Below, one piece after another: positions 34,642 through 34,835 of a DNA stretch of 34,835 nt. Numbering within the stretch: position 1 is the stretch's first letter; each line of letters begins with the position of its first letter. A program made the translations under genes and the position numbers. The DNA comes from Planctomycetaceae bacterium. GTDB taxonomy: Bacteria > Planctomycetota > Planctomycetia > Pirellulales > Pirellulaceae. Under the pieces are notes generated by a model that ran no database searches, was not told the origin of the DNA, and saw only the letters and a program-made list of their open reading frames with translations. Location: contig JAJTFC010000083.1 in the NCBI GenBank assembly GCA_021298315.1, positions 1 to 34,835 on the forward strand, in the 5' to 3' direction.

Positions 34642-34835
34642 AGAGTCCTGGCATCATTCCCGAGCGGACACCAAGCGACGAGTACCTTGATCATATCCTG
34701 CGAGGAGCAAGAACCCACAGACTATCACCAAGTGTCATTCGAGCCATCGAGATCCGGGCTGGTCGACGAACTTGTGAGTCGGGCAAACGACTGTGGAGGA
34801 CTTACCAAGTCGACGAAGATCTCCGCGAAGAGTGG

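Larger units (their letters stand above)
33820..34835. other. Gene-poor repeat-rich end of window
   Basis: About 1 kb without a supported gene. It contains the tandem array (33829-34435) and dispersed repeat-like blocks (34440-34641). From about 34642 to the edge, two plus-strand frames stay open and look mildly protein-like. One reads PSDEYLDHILRGA and later RLWRTYQVDEDL, after a stop at 34632-34634 and with no start codon. The other has a TTG start near 34688. A truncated gene may begin here but cannot be assigned. Confidence 0.5.

Noticed and set aside
33985..34690. Open frames across the tandem array on both strands
   Set aside because: They arise because unit length of 141 is a multiple of three; their peptides simply repeat and include hairpin sequence, and the array contains a 121-bp unit.

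Overview
The window looks like a chromosomal segment of a planctomycete, probably of the Pirellula/Rhodopirellula group. The evidence is a set of families largely confined to that phylum: DUF1549/DUF1553, DUF1501, DUF1552 and DUF1587/1592/1588/1585 proteins with c-type heme motifs, a cytochrome c-WD40 fusion, a pre-peptidase-domain protein, a type I sulfatase and many secreted proteins. Shine-Dalgarno signals are sparse, non-ATG starts are common and base composition is moderate. No phage, IS element, CRISPR array, tRNA or rRNA was recognised.

Layout. 1-1609 (-): 3'-truncated sulfatase. 1832-3272 (-): ammonium transporter with a clear rho-independent terminator and a well-matched sigma-54 type promoter. 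3704-6544 (+): PIG-L/BshB-like deacetylase, bifunctional riboflavin kinase/FAD synthetase, and a membrane-anchored DNase I-fold protein whose catalytic residues are mostly replaced. 7035-8719 (-): secreted esterase and a small secreted protein. 9208-17651 (-): a five-gene, tightly packed run of esterase, DUF1501 (broken by a frameshift and apparent deletion), PPC-domain protein, DUF1549/DUF1553 protein and cytochrome c-WD40 protein. 17687-19674 (-): TPR protein, methyltransferase and an unknown protein. 20150-28526: housekeeping genes (inositol monophosphatase family, DksA-like zinc finger, aspartate carbamoyltransferase, SAICAR synthetase, DapA-superfamily protein, two TatA/E-type proteins) mixed with a terpene-cyclase-fold secreted protein, a Uma2 protein and a lipoprotein. 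28715-33819 (+): a giant DUF1592-type cytochrome protein with a LamG-like domain, followed by a DUF1552 protein. 33829-34641: structured tandem and dispersed repeats.

The most unusual signal is a family of non-coding elements built from hexamers GAGTAC/GAGCAC, usually as inverted arms. There are four copies (near 8.0, 19.9, 23.1 and 24.9 kb). Beyond the hexamers, pairs of copies share specific modules: a 39-nt arm in A and D, a spacer palindrome in A and B, and an outer flank in B and C. All four lie just upstream of gene starts, three of them between divergent genes. They look like a mobile or regulatory repeat family and are the best candidate for something undescribed here.

How the genes fit together. 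The planctomycete cytochrome/DUF loci encode proteins with Sec or Tat-like signals. DUF1501 and DUF1552 carry twin-arginine leaders, and a TatA pair is encoded in the window, which fits export and assembly outside the cytoplasm. The substrates of these systems are not known. All calls come from reading the sequence and translations; no database search was run.
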